In this document: piece by piece, positions 1 to 6,288 of the stretch | Position numbering within the stretch: position 1 is the first letter of the stretch | Layout of the letters: each line of letters begins with the position of its first letter | Source: JBDSEG01 sp039920165 | Lineage (GTDB): Bacteria > Pseudomonadota > Gammaproteobacteria > Burkholderiales > Burkholderiaceae_C | Assembly (NCBI GenBank): GCA_039920165.1 | Contig: JBDSEG010000198.1 | Coordinates: 1-6,288 of the forward strand | Direction of reading: 5' to 3' | Length of the DNA: 6,288 nucleotides | Notes under the pieces: model-generated | Databases searched by the model: none | Told to the model about the DNA's origin: nothing | What the model saw: only the letters and a program-made list of their open reading frames with translations | Translations under genes and position numbers: made by a program

Positions 1-6
1 CGCCCC

Positions 7-1344
7 GTGAGCCTCGTCTTCCCCCTCACCTTCGTCCCCTGGTTTCGCGCCGTCGCGCCGCACATCCACGCTTACCACGGCAAGACCTTCGTGGTTGCGA
101 TCGCAGGCGAGTTGATCGCCGCGGGCAAGTTGAATCCTTTCGCGCAGGACCTGGCGATCCTGCATGCGATGGGAATCCGGCTCGTGCTGGTGCACGGCTT
201 TCGCCCGCAGGTGAACGAGCAGTTGCGCTCCAAGGGCCACGAGTCGCGCTATTTCAACGGACTGCGAATCACCGATGCGGTGGCACTCGATTCGGCGCAG
301 GAAGCCGCAGGTCAGTTGCGCTTCGAGATCGAGGCCGCGTTCTCGCAGGGCCTGCCGAATACGCCGATGGCGAATGCGACGGTGCGGGTTGTATCAGGCA
401 ATTTTTTGACCGCGCGCCCGGTCGGCATCGTCGACGGCATCGACTACATCCACAGCGGCCTGGTGCGCAAGGTCGACGCGGGTTCGATCCGCCGCGCCAT
501 CGATACCGGCGCGATGGTGCTGCTCTCGCCGTTCGGCTTCTCACCCACAGGCGAGGCCTTCAACCTGACGATGGAAGACGTGGCGACCAGCACCGCCATC
601 GCGTTGCAGGCCGACAAGCTGCTCTTCGTGACCGAGGTACCGGGAATTCACGAGGATCCCGCCGACGCCACAAGCGACATCGACACCGAGTTGACGCTGG
701 CCGACGCCGAGCGCCTGCTCGCGAGCCTGCCGGCGCCCGCCGTGCCGAGCGATCCGGCCTTCTACCTGCGCCACTGCGTGCGAGCCTGCCGCGGCGGGGT
801 CGAGCGTTCGCACATCCTGCCGTTCTCGATCGACGGCGCGCTGCTGATGGAGGTTTTCACGCACGACGGAATCGGCACCATGGTGGTCGACGAAAAGCTC
901 GAAAGCCTGCGCGAGGCAACTGCCGACGATATCGGCGGCGTCCTGCAGCTGATCGAACCGTTCGAGCGCGATGGCACGCTGGTCAAGCGCGACCGCACCG
1001 AGATCGAGCGCGATATCGGCCACTACACCGTGATCGAGCACGACGGTGTGATCTTCGGCTGCGCCGCGCTGTATCCCTACCCCGACGCAAAAACCGCCGA
1101 GTTGGCGGCGCTGACGGTTCTACCCCAGGTGCAAAGCCAGGGCGACGGTGAACGCATCCTGAAGCGCGTCGAGCACCGGGCCAAGGCGATGGGCCTGGAA
1201 AGCCTCTTCGTGCTGACTACGCGCACCATGCACTGGTTCATCAAGCGCGGCTTTGCCCAGGTCGAACCTGAATGGCTGCCCGAAGCGCGCAAACGCAAAT
1301 ACAACTGGGATCGTCGCTCGCAGGTTCTTGTCAAAAAGCTTTGA
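7..1344 (+). CDS. argA: N-acetylglutamate synthase (amino-acid N-acetyltransferase), classical ArgA type
   Basis: Transfers an acetyl group from acetyl-CoA to L-glutamate, the first step of arginine biosynthesis, in the cytoplasm. The 445-residue product matches the roughly 443-residue length of E. coli ArgA and keeps its two-domain order. Residues about 25-290 form an amino-acid-kinase-like domain (GKTFV at 25-29, SGNF at 130-133, HSG at 149-151, GEAFNLT at 182-188, ACRGGV at 260-265, DGIGT at 287-291). Residues about 300-430 form a GNAT acetyltransferase domain (ADDIGG at 306-311, CAALYP at 352-357, LFVLTTR at 400-406, HWF at 409-411, RGF at 414-416). In the family the kinase-like domain carries arginine feedback inhibition; this is not visible in the sequence itself. 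The GTG start puts the conserved G25-K26 at the same positions as in E. coli ArgA as I recall it, which supports the start although only six upstream bases are visible. No clear terminator follows, and the next gene begins 51 bp downstream. Confidence 0.96.
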   Translation: MSLVFPLTFVPWFRAVAPHIHAYHGKTFVVAIAGELIAAGKLNPFAQDLAILHAMGIRLVLVHGFRPQVNEQLRSKGHESRYFNGLRITDAVALDSAQEAAGQLRFEIEAAFSQGLPNTPMANATVRVVSGNFLTARPVGIVDGIDYIHSGLVRKVDAGSIRRAIDTGAMVLLSPFGFSPTGEAFNLTMEDVATSTAIALQADKLLFVTEVPGIHEDPADATSDIDTELTLADAERLLASLPAPAVPSDPAFYLRHCVRACRGGVERSHILPFSIDGALLMEVFTHDGIGTMVVDEKLESLREATADDIGGVLQLIEPFERDGTLVKRDRTEIERDIGHYTVIEHDGVIFGCAALYPYPDAKTAELAALTVLPQVQSQGDGERILKRVEHRAKAMGLESLFVLTTRTMHWFIKRGFAQVEPEWLPEARKRKYNWDRRSQVLVKKL

Positions 1345-1382
1345 ATCCCACGGCGAATCGATCGTCGCCAATTCCCATAACC

Positions 1383-1387
1383 AGGAG
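1383..1387 (+). promoter_or_regulatory. Ribosome binding site of the yggX-like gene
   Basis: AGGAG lies 8 bases before the ATG at 1396. It is the best Shine-Dalgarno match in the window and fixes the start of the YggX-like protein. No convincing promoter is visible in the 51 bp between argA and this gene, which fits translation from an argA read-through message. Confidence 0.8.
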
Positions 1388-1395
1388 TCGACACC

Positions 1396-1671
1396 ATGAC
1401 GCGCACCATTCAATGCGTCCATCTAAAAAAAGAAGCCGAAGGGTTGGCCTTCGCGCCGTATCCCGGTGAATTGGGCAAACGCATCTACAACCAGGTCTCC
1501 AAGGAAGCTTGGCAACTCTGGCTCAAGCACCAGACCATGCTGGTCAACGAGAACCGGCTGAATCTGGCCGATCAGCGTGCCCGGCAATATCTCGCGCGCC
1601 AGATGGAAAACTTCTTCTTCGGAGATGGTGCCGAGCAGCCCGCCGGCTACGTGCCACCTCCGGCCGGCTGA
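1396..1671 (+). CDS. yggX: YggX family Fe(2+)-trafficking / oxidative damage protection protein
   Basis: Small cytoplasmic protein of the YggX family. Members are linked to Fe(II) handling and to protection of iron-sulfur clusters and DNA from oxidative damage; the exact biochemical role is still debated. The 91-residue length equals that of E. coli YggX. Family signatures run through the protein: TRTI at 2-5, a single cysteine at C7 (the conserved Cys of the family), KEAEG near 12-16, YPGELGKRIY, SKEAW, QTMLVNE and LNLAD in the first two thirds, and MENFFFG toward the end. The C-terminal tail is proline- and glycine-rich (GYVPPPAG), comparable to the GYTPE tail of E. coli. It starts at an ATG with a well placed AGGAG and follows argA by 51 bp, so the two are probably co-transcribed. 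I see no obvious intrinsic terminator after the stop. Confidence 0.96.
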   Translation: MTRTIQCVHLKKEAEGLAFAPYPGELGKRIYNQVSKEAWQLWLKHQTMLVNENRLNLADQRARQYLARQMENFFFGDGAEQPAGYVPPPAG

Positions 1672-1743
1672 CAGACCGCAGATCGCGCAGCGCCGCCTGC
1701 ATATTCGAGGCGATTTCACAGCGCAGATGGATCAAACCCCGGC

Positions 1744-1771
1744 TTGCTTTATTAATTCCATGCGCGATAAT
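1744..1771 (+). promoter_or_regulatory. Putative sigma70-type promoter of the H-NS-like gene
   Basis: TTGCTT (1744-1749, 3 of 6 matches to TTGACA) and GATAAT (1766-1771, 5 of 6 matches to TATAAT) are separated by 16 bases. The spacer contains the A+T-rich run TTTATTAATT (1748-1757, overlapping the end of the -35 element), which stands out in this GC-rich window. Transcription would begin near 1778 and give a leader of about 20 bases before the ATG at 1800. The call rests on motif matching only. The 128-bp gap between yggX and the H-NS-like gene makes an independent promoter reasonable. Confidence 0.5.
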
Positions 1772-1799
1772 CATCCATTCATCTTCGGCGGGCATCGAA

Positions 1800-2123
1800 A
1801 TGGCTACATTGCTGGAATTGGTGGCGCAAAAGGAACAGCTCGAGCGCGAAATAGAATCAACCCGCAAAAGCGAGCGCGACGCCGCGATTGCGCAGGTGCG
1901 CAGTTTGATGGGCGAATATGGCCTTAGCCTGTCCGACCTCGGGACGAAATCCGCAGCCGCAAAGACCGGGGGCCGCAAAGCAGGCGCCACCAAGGGCAGC
2001 AAGGTTCCGGCCAAATACCGCGATGCGAGTAACGGAGATACCTGGAGCGGACGCGGCCTGCAGCCCAAATGGCTCAAGGCCGCAATGCAGTCAGGCAAGA
2101 CGCTGCAGGATTTCGCGATCTGA
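1800..2123 (+). CDS. H-NS histone family (BpH3-like) nucleoid-associated DNA-binding protein
   Basis: A 107-residue protein of the H-NS type common in Betaproteobacteria, expected to oligomerise and bind A+T-rich DNA, silencing or structuring parts of the chromosome. Residues about 1-45 are charged and heptad-like (LLELVAQKEQLEREIE), consistent with the coiled-coil oligomerisation domain. Residues about 48-70 are an Ala/Gly/Lys linker, and 70-107 form the C-terminal DNA-binding domain (KYRD at 72-75, NGDTWSGRG at 78-86, PKWL at 89-92, ending DFAI). The minor-groove hook motif, usually Q/R-G-R, reads R85-G86-L87. The reading frame stays open upstream into yggX, but ATG 1800 gives the usual length and N-terminus of the family; upstream starts would overlap yggX and add unrelated residues. 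The ribosome binding site is weak (a GGCGGG about 9 bases upstream is the only candidate). A strong terminator follows 37 bases after the stop. Confidence 0.92.
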   Translation: MATLLELVAQKEQLEREIESTRKSERDAAIAQVRSLMGEYGLSLSDLGTKSAAAKTGGRKAGATKGSKVPAKYRDASNGDTWSGRGLQPKWLKAAMQSGKTLQDFAI

Positions 2124-2160
2124 CCGCACGGGCGCACATGACGGCCTCGTCGCCTGAATG

Positions 2161-2193
2161 CAAAGCCACCCTTGCCGGTGGCTTTGTTTTGTC
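2161..2193 (+). terminator. Intrinsic (Rho-independent) terminator after the H-NS-like gene
   Basis: A perfect 10-bp inverted repeat, CAAAGCCACC (2161-2170) and GGTGGCTTTG (2177-2186), encloses a 6-base loop CTTGCC. It is followed by TTTTGTC as the U-rich tail. It lies 37 bases after the H-NS-like stop codon. The opposite strand lacks a T-tract after the stem, so it looks one-directional. It should separate the H-NS-like transcript from the c-di-GMP gene downstream. Confidence 0.9.
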
Positions 2194-2365
2194 TGCGGGT
2201 ACCGGGTACGAAAAGATGATCGATGCGGACCGCGCCCGACATGCCGCTCGAGCACCTACAGGCCACCTGCGCCCTCGCGCAAGCCCGCGTGCTGACCCAC
2301 CTCCCGACCGGACCGACCCCCCAAGATCGACCTCGCGCGCAGCCGCCTCGCCAAGGTAGAGTTCC
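2194..2365 (+). other. Intergenic leader before the GGDEF-EAL gene
   Basis: These 172 bases lie between the terminator and the c-di-GMP gene and must hold that gene's promoter if the terminator is efficient. No convincing -35/-10 pair is visible; GATGAT (2215-2220) is a weak -10-like hexamer, and TTGTCT (2189-2194) upstream is spaced about 20 bases away, too far for a standard promoter. The segment contains a 7-base tandem repeat CGGGTAC (2196-2209). The rest is GC- and pyrimidine-rich with no supported small ORF. AAGGTAG (2353-2359) serves as a probable ribosome binding site for the GTG at 2366. Confidence 0.4.
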
Positions 2366-5300
2366 GTGCCCTCGCCCGCCCGTCTTTCCGTGTCCCACGC
2401 CCCCGATATCGAACTCCCGCTGGTGCCGCCGTCGCGCCTGCGCGGGATCAAGCGCCAGGTGGTCGCACGATGGGTGCTGCGCTTCTTGCTCGCCGGTGCG
2501 ACCTGCTTCGTCGCCGGCCGGCTCGTCGCCGCCGGACCGCAGCTGGCGGGGCTGCCGCTGGTGTGGGCGCCGGCCGGAATCGCGCTCGCAACACTGCTGC
2601 GCTGGGGACCGAGCTTCTGGCCCGCGCTGTGGATGGCGCTCGCCGGCCTGTGCCTGAGCGCCGGTGCGCCGCCGCTGACGGCAGCGGTCGTCGCGAGCGG
2701 GCAGCTTCTGGGACCGTATGCCGCCTCGTTCATCCTGCGCCGGCGCGGCCTGCACATCGAACTCGATCGACGCAGCGACATGCTGCTGCTCGCCGGTTGC
2801 GCCGTCGTGCTCGGACCGGGCCTCACGGCGATCGTGATGATTCTTGCCGCGTCGCTGCTGGGCAACGCGGCGGCGCTGCAAGAGATCGTCGCGCTGGGAT
2901 TCGGCGCCTGGTTTTCGAATGCCCTCGCGATGCTGCTGGTCGCGGTGCCGCTGTTCACCGGCTCCCGCCAATCGCTCGCGAGCTGGCTCGGACGGCAGCG
3001 TTGGGTCGGCAGCGCGGTGCTGCTGGCGGTCGCTGTGCTGGGCAGCCTGATTGAATTCCTGACCGCCGGCTCGTCGCACTGGGCGCTGGTTCCGCTCGGC
3101 TTCTTCCCGGCACTGGCGCTGTGCTGGATCGCTTTTCGCAGCGGCATCTTCGCCGCCTCGTCCACCGCATTGCTGATCGGCGTCACCGCCTGGTTCGCGG
3201 CCCGCCACGTGGGAGGGGGCAGCGGCATAGCGTTGGACGACGGCCGCATTGGCGCCTACCTCTCGATGCTGGCCGTGATTCCGCTGCTCACCAGTGCGCT
3301 CATGAACGAACTCGCGGCGCGCGAGCGGCGCTGGCGGCTGGCGCTCGATGCGAGCGACATCGGCGTGGCCGAATGGGATGTGCGCGCCGGCCGGGTCACG
3401 CTGTCGCGACGCTGGCTGCGCATGCTCGGCAGCACCTCGCCGATTGCCGGGCGAAGCGTCGCGGCGTTCTGGGCCGACGTCCACCCGCAGGACGCCGACG
3501 CCCTGCAGCGCTGCATCGAATCCGACAGCGCGGCGTCGGCGGCGGTCGAATGCCGCCTCGCCTGCCGCGATGCACGTTGGCGCTGGTTCGAGATCCGCGT
3601 CCTCGTCACGCAGCGCGGGGTCGATGGGTCCGCGATGCGGATCGTCACCACGGCGCGCGATATCAGCCGGCGCCAACTTTCGCGCGAACGGCGGCACATC
3701 ACCGACAGCCTGTTCGAGCATCTGCGCGAAGGGCTGCTCATCACCGACGCGAAGCACCGCGTCCTCGAGGTCAACCCGGCTTATCTCGATATCTGCGGCG
3801 GCCGGCATGCCGATGTGATCGGCGCGGTCCCGGCGCTGCTGCAGCCGCAGCCCGTCGATTCGACGGCCGCGCGCGAGCTGCTGGCGATCCACGAGCGGCT
3901 CGCCGCCGAAGGCTTCTGGCGCGGCGAGGTCGAGGCGCGCCGTCCAGACGGCACGCCGTGCGTGCGCCTGATCACCATCTCCACCGTTCGCGAGGCGAGC
4001 GGGTCGGTGCGCAACCATGTCATGACCTATGCCGACGTGACGCAGGCGCGCGAGCAGTTCGAACGGCTGCAGGCGCAGGCCCATATCGACGAGCTGACCG
4101 GGTTGCCGAACCGCACGCGCCTGGCGCAGATGATGAAGAGCGCGCTCGAATCGAGCGAGCGCGAAGGCTCGCTGCTGACGGTGTGCTTTCTCGACCTCGA
4201 CCGCTTCAAGCCGATCAACGATACGCACGGCCATGCGGCGGGCGACCGGCTGCTGAAGGAACTCGCCGACCGGCTGCGCGGCTCGTTGCGCGCCTGGTCG
4301 GGCGGCGACGATGCGGTGGCGCGGGTCGGCGGCGACGAGTTCGTACTGCTGGTGCGCACCGCCACGATCGAGGAAAGCAGGCAAGCGGTGCAGCGCGTGC
4401 TGCGCAAGATCAATGAGCCGTACGCGCTAGGCGTGGGCGCCGGCCCGACGGTGGTCTCGGCGAGCATCGGCGCGACCGTCTTTCCGCTCGACCGATCGGA
4501 CGCCGAAACCCTGCTGCGCCACGCCGACCATGCGATGTACGGCGCCAAACAGGCCGGGCGCGACGGCTTCCTCTTCTTCGACGCCGAACTCGACCGCCGC
4601 ACCGAGGCCCGCTTCGTCGCCCTCGGTCGCGTCCAGGAGGCGTTGGCCGCACACGAGTTCCGCCTGTACTACCAGCCCAAGGTCGACATGCGCAGCAACC
4701 GCGTGCTCGGCGTGGAGGCGCTGCTGCGCTGGAAGCATCCCGAACTCGGGGTCGTCTCGCCGGCCCAGTTCCTACCGCTGATCGAGCACACGGCGCTGAG
4801 CGTGAGCGTGGGAAACTGGGTGCTCGCGCAGGGTATCGAACAGCTCGCGCGCTGGCAGCGCCAGGGGCTCGACCTGTCGGTCAGCATCAACATCTCGGCG
4901 CGCCACCTGCAGGAACCGATGTTCGCGCAAGACCTCGCCGCGCTGTTGGCGCGCTACAGCACGCCGATCGCGCCGCGCCTGACGATCGAGATCCTCGAGA
5001 CGGCGGCGCTCGCCGATATCGATCACACGTGCAAGCTGATGAACGAATGCCGTGCGCTGGGCGTGCGGGTCGCGCTGGACGATTTCGGCACCGGCTATTC
5101 CACTCTCACCTACCTCAAGCGGCTGCCGCTCGATGTCCTCAAGATCGACCGCTCTTTCGTCATGAATATGCTCCAGGACCGGCAGGACCTGGCCATCATC
5201 GAAGGCGTGATCGGGCTGTCGCACACCTTCGGCTGCAGCGTCGTCGCCGAAGGCGTCGAAAGCCCCGCCATTGCGCAGCGCCTGATCGACATGGGGTGCA

Positions 5301-5410
5301 GGGTCGGCCAGGGCAACGGCATCGCGCCGGCGATGCCGGCCGAAGAGGTGCTCGATTGGGTTCGCGAGTACCGCGGCATGACGATCAAGCCGGTCTCGCG
5401 CCGGGCCTGA
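2366..5410 (+). CDS. Membrane-bound MASE1-PAS-PAS-GGDEF-EAL cyclic-di-GMP synthase/phosphodiesterase
   Basis: Predicted inner-membrane signalling protein of 1014 residues that would make and/or break c-di-GMP in response to an unknown signal. Residues about 35-313 are very hydrophobic, with roughly 8-10 membrane segments and MASE1-like motifs (WAPAGIALATLLRWG at 67-81, LGPYAASFILRR at 115-126). A PAS_3-like domain spans about 320-437 (GVAEWDV at 333-339) and a second PAS about 442-562 (GLLITD at 456-461, VNPAYLDI at 469-476). The GGDEF domain spans about 565-740: LTGLPNR at 577-583, metal ligand D610, N618, D627 and intact G655-GDEF-F659. The inhibitory RxxD site is replaced by G646-GDD. The EAL domain spans about 750-1000 and keeps E784 (EAL), N842, E875, D905-D906, K926, AEGVE at 961-965 and Q982, so phosphodiesterase activity is plausible. 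The usual QGY reads QGN. An in-frame TAG at 2357 makes GTG 2366 the earliest start. dnaG begins 64 bp downstream. Confidence 0.95.
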   Translation: MPSPARLSVSHAPDIELPLVPPSRLRGIKRQVVARWVLRFLLAGATCFVAGRLVAAGPQLAGLPLVWAPAGIALATLLRWGPSFWPALWMALAGLCLSAGAPPLTAAVVASGQLLGPYAASFILRRRGLHIELDRRSDMLLLAGCAVVLGPGLTAIVMILAASLLGNAAALQEIVALGFGAWFSNALAMLLVAVPLFTGSRQSLASWLGRQRWVGSAVLLAVAVLGSLIEFLTAGSSHWALVPLGFFPALALCWIAFRSGIFAASSTALLIGVTAWFAARHVGGGSGIALDDGRIGAYLSMLAVIPLLTSALMNELAARERRWRLALDASDIGVAEWDVRAGRVTLSRRWLRMLGSTSPIAGRSVAAFWADVHPQDADALQRCIESDSAASAAVECRLACRDARWRWFEIRVLVTQRGVDGSAMRIVTTARDISRRQLSRERRHITDSLFEHLREGLLITDAKHRVLEVNPAYLDICGGRHADVIGAVPALLQPQPVDSTAARELLAIHERLAAEGFWRGEVEARRPDGTPCVRLITISTVREASGSVRNHVMTYADVTQAREQFERLQAQAHIDELTGLPNRTRLAQMMKSALESSEREGSLLTVCFLDLDRFKPINDTHGHAAGDRLLKELADRLRGSLRAWSGGDDAVARVGGDEFVLLVRTATIEESRQAVQRVLRKINEPYALGVGAGPTVVSASIGATVFPLDRSDAETLLRHADHAMYGAKQAGRDGFLFFDAELDRRTEARFVALGRVQEALAAHEFRLYYQPKVDMRSNRVLGVEALLRWKHPELGVVSPAQFLPLIEHTALSVSVGNWVLAQGIEQLARWQRQGLDLSVSINISARHLQEPMFAQDLAALLARYSTPIAPRLTIEILETAALADIDHTCKLMNECRALGVRVALDDFGTGYSTLTYLKRLPLDVLKIDRSFVMNMLQDRQDLAIIEGVIGLSHTFGCSVVAEGVESPAIAQRLIDMGCRVGQGNGIAPAMPAEEVLDWVREYRGMTIKPVSRRA

Positions 5411-5474
5411 AAGCCATTCTCAAAAGCAGCCTGACGCGGCCTGGCGGCGAGCGCTGGATGGTTAGACTGACCGC

Positions 5475-6288
5475 GTGATTCCGCCCGCCTTCATCCAGGA
5501 TCTGCTCACGCGCGTTGATATCGCCGAGGTGGTGGGTCGCCACGTGCAGCTCAGGAAGGCCGGCGCCAACCTGATGGGCCTGTGCCCGTTTCATGCCGAA
5601 AAATCGCCGAGCTTTTCGGTCAGCCCGGCCAAGCAGTTCTATCACTGCTTCGGCTGTGGCGCGGGCGGCGATGCAATCAAGTTTCTCACCGAACATACCG
5701 GCGCGAGCTTTTTCGAAGCGGTCGGCGACCTGGCGCAGCAGGTCGGCATGACGGTGCCCGACGACGACGTCTCGCCGGCCGACAAGGAACGCCACGCGCA
5801 AGCGAAGCAGCGCCGCTCGACTCTGTCGGGCGTGCTTGCCAAGGCGGCCGGGCACTACCGGGACGAACTCGCCGGCTCGCCACGCGCGACCGACTACCTG
5901 AGGGGCCGCGGCCTGACCGGCGAGATCGCCGCGCGCTTCGGTATCGGCTATGCAGCAGAGGGCTGGCGGGGCCTGGCGAGCGTCTTCGCGCAATACGACG
6001 ATCCCCTGCTCGAGGAGAGCGGCCTCGTGATCGCGACCGAGGCCGCGCTCGAGATCGCCGGCGCCGAGCCGCAGAAGAAGCGTTACGACCGTTTTCGCGA
6101 CCGGATCATGTTTCCGATCCGCTCGGTGCAGGGCGACGTGATCGGCTTCGGCGGCCGCGTGCTGGACCGCGGCGAGCCCAAATATCTCAACTCGCCGGAA
6201 ACGCCGGTCTTCAGCAAGGGGCGCGAGCTGTACGGCCTGTTCGAGGCACGCACGGCGATCCGCCAGCGCGGCTACGGCCTGGTCGTCG
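5475..6288 (+). CDS. dnaG: DNA primase, N-terminal part (runs off the window)
   Basis: Synthesises the RNA primers for chromosomal replication, working with the replicative helicase DnaB. Only the first 271 codons plus one base are present. The N-terminus IPPAFIQDLL is typical of DnaG. The zinc-binding domain has C37, H40, C58 and C61 (LCPFH at 36-40, FYHCFGCG at 55-62), spaced exactly as in E. coli primase. The start of the RNA-polymerase core domain is recognisable from YDRFRDRIMFPI at 204-215, GFGGRVL and KYLNSPETPVFSKG at 236-249. The sequence stops after GLVV, immediately before the expected EGYMD motif that opens the TOPRIM catalytic region, so no TOPRIM catalytic residue is visible. 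GTG 5475 is the start because an in-frame TAG lies at 5463 and the next residues align with the conserved N-terminus. No good Shine-Dalgarno is seen; the closest, GGATGG at 5456-5461, is 13 bases away. dnaG follows the c-di-GMP gene in the same direction and could be served by read-through. Confidence 0.97.
   Translation, partial: MIPPAFIQDLLTRVDIAEVVGRHVQLRKAGANLMGLCPFHAEKSPSFSVSPAKQFYHCFGCGAGGDAIKFLTEHTGASFFEAVGDLAQQVGMTVPDDDVSPADKERHAQAKQRRSTLSGVLAKAAGHYRDELAGSPRATDYLRGRGLTGEIAARFGIGYAAEGWRGLASVFAQYDDPLLEESGLVIATEAALEIAGAEPQKKRYDRFRDRIMFPIRSVQGDVIGFGGRVLDRGEPKYLNSPETPVFSKGRELYGLFEARTAIRQRGYGLVV

Noticed and set aside
1352..1369. Small hairpin GGCGA/TCGCC after argA as a terminator
   Set aside because: The stem has only 5 bp with an 8-base loop and no T-tract follows. 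It could at most be an mRNA-processing or stability element.
1642..1668. Two GCCGGC copies at the end of yggX as a terminator or binding site
   Set aside because: They fall inside the coding sequence, each is a common self-complementary hexamer in GC-rich DNA, and there is no T-tract.
1509..1799. N-terminal extension of the H-NS-like frame by up to 97 codons
   Set aside because: The extension overlaps yggX, has no similarity to the family and no proper ribosome binding site; ATG 1800 gives the normal H-NS-like length.
1544..4384. A 946-codon open frame on the - strand, overlapping the yggX end, the H-NS-like gene and the first two-thirds of the GGDEF-EAL gene
   Set aside because: It is rich in Arg, Gln, Ala and Gly with no recognisable domain, and runs antisense through three well supported genes and a terminator. 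Such long shadow frames are expected opposite high-GC coding sequence.
3121..4416. A 431-codon + strand frame inside the GGDEF-EAL gene
   Set aside because: It is an out-of-frame Arg/Ala-rich translation lying wholly within a gene whose own frame shows PAS and GGDEF motifs throughout.
5431..5468. dnaG promoter from CTGACG (5431) and TAGACT (5463)
   Set aside because: The spacer would be 26 bases, too long for a sigma70 promoter, and the -10 matches only 4 of 6 positions.
1..6288. Mobile element, phage gene, CRISPR array, toxin-antitoxin pair or defence system
   Set aside because: Every stretch over about 250 bases is covered by a recognisable chromosomal gene. I see no transposase or integrase, no long inverted or regularly spaced repeats, and no composition shift beyond the small A+T-rich promoter patch.

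Overview
The window is GC-rich chromosomal DNA of a betaproteobacterium. A Rhodocyclales-like organism (Azoarcus/Thauera type) is my best guess, but that is inference from gene content, composition and the H-NS-type protein, not from a database match. All five supported genes lie on the + strand, and none shows a frameshift or other sign of decay.

Layout: (1) 7-1344 argA, N-acetylglutamate synthase of the classical fused kinase-like + GNAT type, first step of arginine synthesis. (2) 1396-1671, a YggX-type Fe(II)-trafficking/oxidative-damage protection protein, 51 bp after argA with a good ribosome binding site and probably co-transcribed with it. (3) 1800-2123, a small H-NS/BpH3-type nucleoid protein, preceded by an unusually A+T-rich promoter-like patch and followed by a perfect 10-bp-stem intrinsic terminator at 2161-2193. 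(4) 2366-5410, a 1014-residue membrane-anchored cyclic-di-GMP protein with the order MASE1-PAS-PAS-GGDEF-EAL. (5) 5475 to the window end, the first 271 codons of dnaG (DNA primase), which runs off the right edge just before its TOPRIM catalytic domain.

The terminator at 2161-2193 splits the window into two transcriptional blocks: argA/yggX plus the separately promoted H-NS-like gene on the left, and the c-di-GMP gene followed 64 bp later by dnaG on the right. No single pathway links the genes. Arginine synthesis, iron/redox protection, nucleoid structuring, second-messenger signalling and replication priming are simply neighbours.

I see no mobile element, CRISPR array, tRNA, rRNA or convincing undescribed system. 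The points most worth a second look are the c-di-GMP gene directly upstream of dnaG where rpsU often sits, the apparent loss of the RxxD product-inhibition site in its GGDEF domain, and the A+T-rich promoter of the H-NS-like gene, which could be an autoregulatory site.
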